Below the pieces are notes generated by a model that saw nothing but the letters and a program-made list of their open reading frames with translations, was not told the origin of the DNA and ran no database searches. This document shows, one piece after another, positions 53,457 through 64,000 of a stretch of 64,000 bases of DNA (position 1 is the first letter of the stretch; the number at the start of each line of letters is the position of its first letter). The DNA is from Nissabacter sp. SGAir0207 (GTDB lineage: Bacteria > Pseudomonadota > Gammaproteobacteria > Enterobacterales > Enterobacteriaceae), in NCBI RefSeq assembly GCF_005491205.1, contig NZ_CP028035.1, forward strand, positions 2,976,001 to 3,040,000, read 5' to 3'. The position numbers were made by a program, and so were the translations under genes.

Positions 53457-54755
53457 TTACAGCTGGATCTCTTTCCCCTTCCGATGCAGGCTCATCGACA
53501 CCAAAAATGCCAGCAGGGCCATGCCCGACACATACCAGAAGAAGACATTCTCAATGCCCCACGATTTCAGCGACAGCGCGACATACTCCGCTGAGCCACC
53601 AAACATGGCGTTCGCCACTGCATAAGATAGCCCGACGCCCAGCGCGCGCACCTCTGGCGGGAACATCTCCGCTTTCAATAACCCGCTAATGGAAGTGTAG
53701 AAAGTGACAATGGTCAGCGCGGTAATAATCAACGCAAAGGCCAGCCAGGGATTGCTCACCTCTTTCAGCGTATAGAGGATCGGCACGGTGCAGATCGTGG
53801 CTAATCCGCTGTAGATCAGCATAGAGTTGCGGCGGCCAATTCGGTCTGACAGCGCGCCAATCAATGGTTGCAGCAGCATGTAGACAAACAGCGCCGCCGT
53901 CATAATGGTGCTGGCGACCTTGGCGTCAATGCCAGCAGTATTCACCAGATATTTCTGCATGTAGGTAGTGAAGGTGTAGAAGCTGAGCGAGCCACCGGCG
54001 GTAAAGCCAAGTACCATCAAAAACGCTTTGCGGTGTTTCCACAGGCCCTTCAGGGTGCCAGCATCTTCGTGCTGGCGGGTAGTACGATCTGATGTCTCAT
54101 TCAGCGAGCGGCGCAGGAACAAGGCCACGATCGCCAGCGCCGCGCCCAACGCAAACGGAATGCGCCAGCCCCAAGCCCGCAACTCCTCCGCCGTGAAGAG
54201 TTGCTGTAATACCAGCAGCACCAGCAGCGCCAGCAGTTGTCCACCAATCAGCGTGACATACTGGAACGAAGCATAAAAACCGCGCTGCCCTTTCACCGCC
54301 ACTTCACTCATATAGGTGGCGCTGGTGCCATACTCCCCGCCCACGGATAATCCCTGGAATAAGCGCGCCAACAGCAGCAGCGCCGGCGCCCAGGCCCCCA
54401 AGGTGGCATAGGTCGGCAAGCAGGCAATGACCAGCGATCCGCCGCACATCATACAGACCGAGATCAACATGGAAGTTTTGCGACCATGCTTATCAGCAAT
54501 GCGGCCAAACAGCCAACCGCCAATCGGGCGCATGAAGAAGCCAGCCGCAAAGATCCCGGCGGTTTGCAGCAGTTGGGTGGTGGCGTTTCCAGCCGGGAAG
54601 AAAGCGGCAGCAAAGTAGATCGAGCAGAATGAGTAGACATAGAAGTCAAACCACTCCACCAGGTTGCCAGATGATGCGCCAACAATCGCGAACACTCGCT
54701 TCTTTTTATCGATCCTTTCCTCGTGTTGCGCGGCGCTTTGTGAAATCTCGGCCAT
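53457..54755 (-). CDS. kgtP: 2-Oxoglutarate:H+ symporter KgtP
   Basis: A 432-residue, 12-helix MFS transporter of the metabolite:H+ symporter family that imports 2-oxoglutarate. It begins [20 protein letters not shown] and keeps [40 protein letters not shown] (motif A) and [20 protein letters not shown]. The length equals E. coli KgtP. The ATG at 54755 has GGAG upstream; the ATG at 54767 forms part of that site. It sits between yfiM and the rRNA operon as in E. coli. Confidence 0.95.
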   Translation of the reverse strand: MAEISQSAAQHEERIDKKKRVFAIVGASSGNLVEWFDFYVYSFCSIYFAAAFFPAGNATTQLLQTAGIFAAGFFMRPIGGWLFGRIADKHGRKTSMLISVCMMCGGSLVIACLPTYATLGAWAPALLLLARLFQGLSVGGEYGTSATYMSEVAVKGQRGFYASFQYVTLIGGQLLALLVLLVLQQLFTAEELRAWGWRIPFALGAALAIVALFLRRSLNETSDRTTRQHEDAGTLKGLWKHRKAFLMVLGFTAGGSLSFYTFTTYMQKYLVNTAGIDAKVASTIMTAALFVYMLLQPLIGALSDRIGRRNSMLIYSGLATICTVPILYTLKEVSNPWLAFALIITALTIVTFYTSISGLLKAEMFPPEVRALGVGLSYAVANAMFGGSAEYVALSLKSWGIENVFFWYVSGMALLAFLVSMSLHRKGKEIQL

Positions 54756-55030
54756 TATGCTCTCCATTAACCTGTGCGATGGGGATAGATAACTTTCCCA
54801 TTATTATTGGTAGGGAAAAATTTAAGCGATGAATTAGCAAGCAGGCTAATGAAATTACCGTTTTCAGCCGATTACTGACGGATTTGTGATAGCAGCGGGA
54901 GTTTAAGAAAAGGAATAAACAAAAAACGGCGGTAGGTGTAAGAGGGGTGGATGAAAATCCAAACAAAACTTGTCTGATATTACATCAATATTTCTGGTTA
55001 ATACGGATAATGTGAAGAATTTAGACAAAC

Positions 55031-55059
55031 AAAAAAGCCCCATGCTGTCGCATGAGGCT
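55031..55059 (-). terminator. rRNA operon terminator
   Basis: A 10-bp stem AGCCTCATGC / GCATGGGGCT (one wobble) with a 4-base loop, then TTTTTT on the minus strand; it lies 14 bases past the 5S end. Confidence 0.92.
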
Positions 55060-55072
55060 GTTTTGTGAATGG

Positions 55073-55192
55073 ATGCCTGGCAGTTCCCTACTCTCGCATG
55101 GGGAGACCCCACACTACCATCGGCGCTACGGCGTTTCACTTCTGAGTTCGGCATGGGGTCAGGTGGGACCACCGCGCTCGTGCCGCCAGGCA
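55073..55192 (-). rRNA. rrf: 5S ribosomal RNA
   Basis: The minus strand reads TGCCTGGCGGCACGAGCGCG and ends GGAACTGCCAGGCAT: a full 120-nt 5S rRNA with complementary ends. It is the last gene of the rRNA operon; no extra tRNA follows it. Confidence 0.97.
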
Positions 55193-55277
55193 AATTCTGT
55201 GCTCTGACCGCCCATCGGGCCATCAGATATCTGAACCAAGCTGAATATCGCGTCTCTGAAAACACCTTCGGTGTTGT

Positions 55278-58188
<2,911 letters not shown>

Positions 58189-58312
58189 CACAACCCGAAG
58201 ATGTTTCCATCAGGGTGTGATTATTTGAGAGACTCTCTTACATGCGCCATCTCTCAGAACTTCTACGGAGAGAGACAGGGCTGTAAGGTTTCAATTTTCA
58301 GCTTGTTCCAGA

Positions 58313-58325
58313 TTGTTAAAGAGCA
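58313..58325 (-). promoter_or_regulatory. boxA antitermination element in the 16S-23S spacer
   Basis: TGCTCTTTAACAA on the minus strand, the rRNA boxA consensus that binds NusB-S10. It lies between tRNA-Ala and 23S. Confidence 0.85.
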
Positions 58326-58388
58326 AATACTTCACAGCATACTGTCGCCAGTATACTCAGAACTATTATTTATTCAGACCGTACGAGA

Positions 58389-58464
58389 TGGTGGAGCTAA
58401 GCGGGATCGAACCGCTGACCTCCTGCGTGCAAGGCAGGCGCTCTCCCAGCTGAGCTATAGCCCC
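58389..58464 (-). tRNA. alaT: tRNA-Ala (anticodon TGC)
   Basis: A 76-nt tRNA with CCA: GGGGCTATAGCTCAGCTGGG, anticodon TGC (58429-58431) and T arm GGTTCGATCCC. It is in the rRNA spacer after tRNA-Ile. Confidence 0.97.
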
Positions 58465-58486
58465 GTGCAGTCTTAAGATACCTTTG

Positions 58487-58563
<77 letters not shown>

Positions 58564-58632
58564 ATAAAGGTATTTCTGCTCGAATTTCATCAGACAATCT
58601 GTGTGAGCACTGCACAGTCAAATATCTCTAGG

Positions 58633-60174
<1,542 letters not shown>

Positions 60175-60322
60175 AAAGCTTGATGTGCTACACAAGGTAG
60201 CGATGCTCAAAGGTTACTGTTTGAATTTTACTTCAGTTAGTCACTCTTCAAGACTTGATATTTTGTGCATCCGAGGATGCTTGATATCGTCTTGTGAGTG
60301 CCCACACAGATTGTCTGATAAA

Positions 60323-60335
60323 TTGTTAAAGAGCA
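60323..60335 (-). promoter_or_regulatory. boxA antitermination element in the rRNA leader
   Basis: TGCTCTTTAACAA on the minus strand, about 150 bases upstream of 16S and downstream of P2: the standard leader boxA. Confidence 0.9.
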
Positions 60336-60371
60336 GTCGTTACCGTTTCGTTTCGGTAACGTGGGAGGCAC

Positions 60372-60399
60372 ATATTACGCTTTCCCACCGGAGAGTCAA
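60372..60399 (-). promoter_or_regulatory. rRNA operon promoter P2
   Basis: TTGACT, 16 bases, TAATAT on the minus strand, about 120 bases downstream of P1, the usual P1-P2 spacing. Confidence 0.85.
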
Positions 60400-60491
60400 G
60401 CACTATTTTCTAGTGTTTTCAGCGTTTCCGCTGAGGGCCTCTCCGCTGACCCGGCGACGTGTTGGTCGTTGTTCCCGGTCAGTGGAGGCGC

Positions 60492-60545
60492 ATTATAGGG
60501 AGTTCTCGGCAGGCCGCAACCCCTAATTTTAAAAAATGATTCAAC
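60492..60545 (-). promoter_or_regulatory. rRNA operon promoter P1 with UP element
   Basis: TTGCGG (60514-60519), 16 bases, TATAAT (60492-60497) on the minus strand, with a GC-rich discriminator GCGCC. The preceding AATCATTTTTTAAAATTAGG is an AT-rich UP element. These are the marks of a stringently controlled rrn P1. Confidence 0.93.
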
Positions 60546-60640
60546 CGGTGAATAATTAGCCAAAGCTCGCTAATTATGGTTAAGGGTTCGCCTGATAGAC
60601 CTTTTTCTAACCAGCACTTCCCTCTATTCCCTGCACATAA

Positions 60641-60670
60641 TAGAAGAGGCCCGCTATCGCGGGCCTCTTC
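60641..60670 (-). terminator. Terminator of clpB
   Basis: A perfect 13-bp stem AGAAGAGGCCCGC / GCGGGCCTCTTCT with a 4-base loop, 17 bases past the clpB stop. The tail TATTATG is weakly U-rich. Confidence 0.75.
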
Positions 60671-60686
60671 TTTATACTGCTCTTTA

Positions 60687-63260
<2,574 letters not shown>

Positions 63261-63296
63261 AACTCCTCCAATACGGTCAGAATTGCTACTGGAGAT

Positions 63297-63325
63297 TAAA
63301 TGAGGTCAACCCTCACGTTTTCAAG
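63297..63325 (-). promoter_or_regulatory. Sigma-32 (heat-shock) promoter of clpB
   Basis: On the minus strand: CTTGAAA, 13 bases, CCTCATTTA, close to the RpoH consensus CTTGAAA-N(11-15)-CCCCATNT. It lies about 36 bases before the clpB ATG. Confidence 0.88.
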
Positions 63326-63386
63326 GTTATCCCAACCCTAAATTCGGAGTTTTTTTATGCGTCACGGATCGTCTCGGAGCCGTAGA

Positions 63387-64000
63387 TTATATCAGCCAGA
63401 TTAAAGTTGCCAGCCGACCGGTAGTGCTATCCCGGCGATATGAAAAGAAATTAACCGGGTCACTGACGGTGCAATGCCCGCCGCCGTAAAGCTGGCGCAC
63501 GCCAGCGGCCAGCAGGCGTTGGCGCGCCAACTGATAAATATCCGCCATATATTTCTCACCCGACGGGTGAAAAGCCGCTTCGGCGGCAGGATCGTGCGCC
63601 ATAAAGGTTGCGCGCACCTCTGTCCCCACCTCAAATGCTTGCGGGCCAATAGCCGGGCCAAACCAGACCATGACGTCCGCTGGCGCGCAACGGAACTGGC
63701 GCAGGGTATTTTCCAGTACCCCCGCGCACAGGCCGCGCCAGCCAGCATGGGCGGCCGCAACCTCATCGCCATGCCGGGAGCAAAACAGCACGGGCAGGCA
63801 GTCAGCTGTCATCACCGCGCACACCTGCCCCGGCAACCGGGTATAGACCGCGTCGGCGCACAGGCTGTCGGCGCTCGGCACCTGCCCCTCCAGCCGGAGC
63901 ACCTGGGTGCCATGCACCTGCTCCAGCCAGTGCGGCATGGCTGGCAGGCCAGCCATCTCCACCAGACGCTGACGGTTTTCCGCCACGCGTGCCGGGTCGT
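63387..64000 (-). CDS. yfiH: YfiH/PgeF multicopper-like (LACC1 family) protein, 5' end cut off
   Basis: The C-terminal 204 residues or so are in the window; the start is beyond the right edge. The family's zinc/active-site motifs are present: HWLEQVHGTQVLRL, VCAVMTADCLPVLFCSR (Cys), AAAHAGWRGLCAGVLENTL (His) and the end FFSYRRDSTTGRLATLIWLI. E. coli YfiH (PgeF) prevents wrong amino acids in peptidoglycan precursors; related LACC1 proteins have purine nucleoside phosphorylase and laccase-like activity. It is upstream of and in line with clpB as in E. coli, where rluD would precede it. Confidence 0.94.
   Translation of the reverse strand, partial: DPARVAENRQRLVEMAGLPAMPHWLEQVHGTQVLRLEGQVPSADSLCADAVYTRLPGQVCAVMTADCLPVLFCSRHGDEVAAAHAGWRGLCAGVLENTLRQFRCAPADVMVWFGPAIGPQAFEVGTEVRATFMAHDPAAEAAFHPSGEKYMADIYQLARQRLLAAGVRQLYGGGHCTVSDPVNFFSYRRDSTTGRLATLIWLI

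Overview
The window is chromosomal DNA from a GC-rich member of the Enterobacterales. Gene order and protein sequences match Escherichia/Serratia/Yersinia relatives closely. The 16S rRNA variable regions, a urate-degradation (hpx) cluster and the cheV gene point to a Yersiniaceae-like genome (Serratia, Rahnella or Yersinia relatives), but the genus is not proven from sequence alone. Almost all of it is dense, ordinary core gene content. The exceptions are an AT-rich islet at the left end and an accessory nitrogen/citrate block in the middle.

Layout. 1-116: start of a chemotaxis gene (cheV) read leftward, with a sigma-28-type promoter. 117-2407: AT-rich islet carrying one GIY-YIG nuclease-domain gene, abutting the 3' end of a tRNA-Thr(CGT) gene, a classic integration site. 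2408-16487: a conserved block equivalent to the E. coli 5-6 min region: thrW, proA, proB, crl, frsA, gpt, pepD, dinB (with a LexA box), a GDPD-family protein, yafK/dpaA, yafJ, gmhA and fadE (with a FadR operator). 16537-19122: yehS, then a ybdL-yafV pair (methionine/glutamine transaminase plus omega-amidase).

19119-32525 is a urate-to-oxalate catabolic cluster. One leftward operon encodes a polar amino-acid-type ABC importer, ureidoglycine aminotransferase HpxJ, allantoate amidohydrolase HpxK, OHCU decarboxylase, hydroxyisourate hydrolase, a cofactor-independent uricase and an NCS2 urate/xanthine permease. The divergent hpxWXYZ operon converts oxalurate onward to oxamate and oxalate. The RpiR-type regulator HpxU lies between them. 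Both operons have convincing sigma-54 promoters, and two tandem NtrC-type dyads sit upstream of the large operon, so the cluster looks nitrogen-regulated. No allantoinase gene is in the window. 32531-37034: a DUF3237 protein, a 2-hydroxycarboxylate (citrate/malate) transporter and a divergent CitA/CitB-like two-component system.

37259-47391: an unexplained 35-nt perfect palindrome, the osmoprotectant importer proVWX, a YgaY-type MFS transporter, a structured intergenic region, the emrRAB multidrug pump and yfiF. 47626-54755: trxC, tapT (yfiP), pat (yfiQ), pssA, yfiM and kgtP. 55031-60519: a complete rRNA operon read leftward (16S, tRNA-Ile, tRNA-Ala, 23S, 5S) with P1/P2 promoters and a terminator. 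60687-64000: heat-shock disaggregase clpB with a sigma-32 promoter, then a truncated yfiH. This last block follows the E. coli 57-60 min order, so the window joins two regions that are far apart in E. coli.
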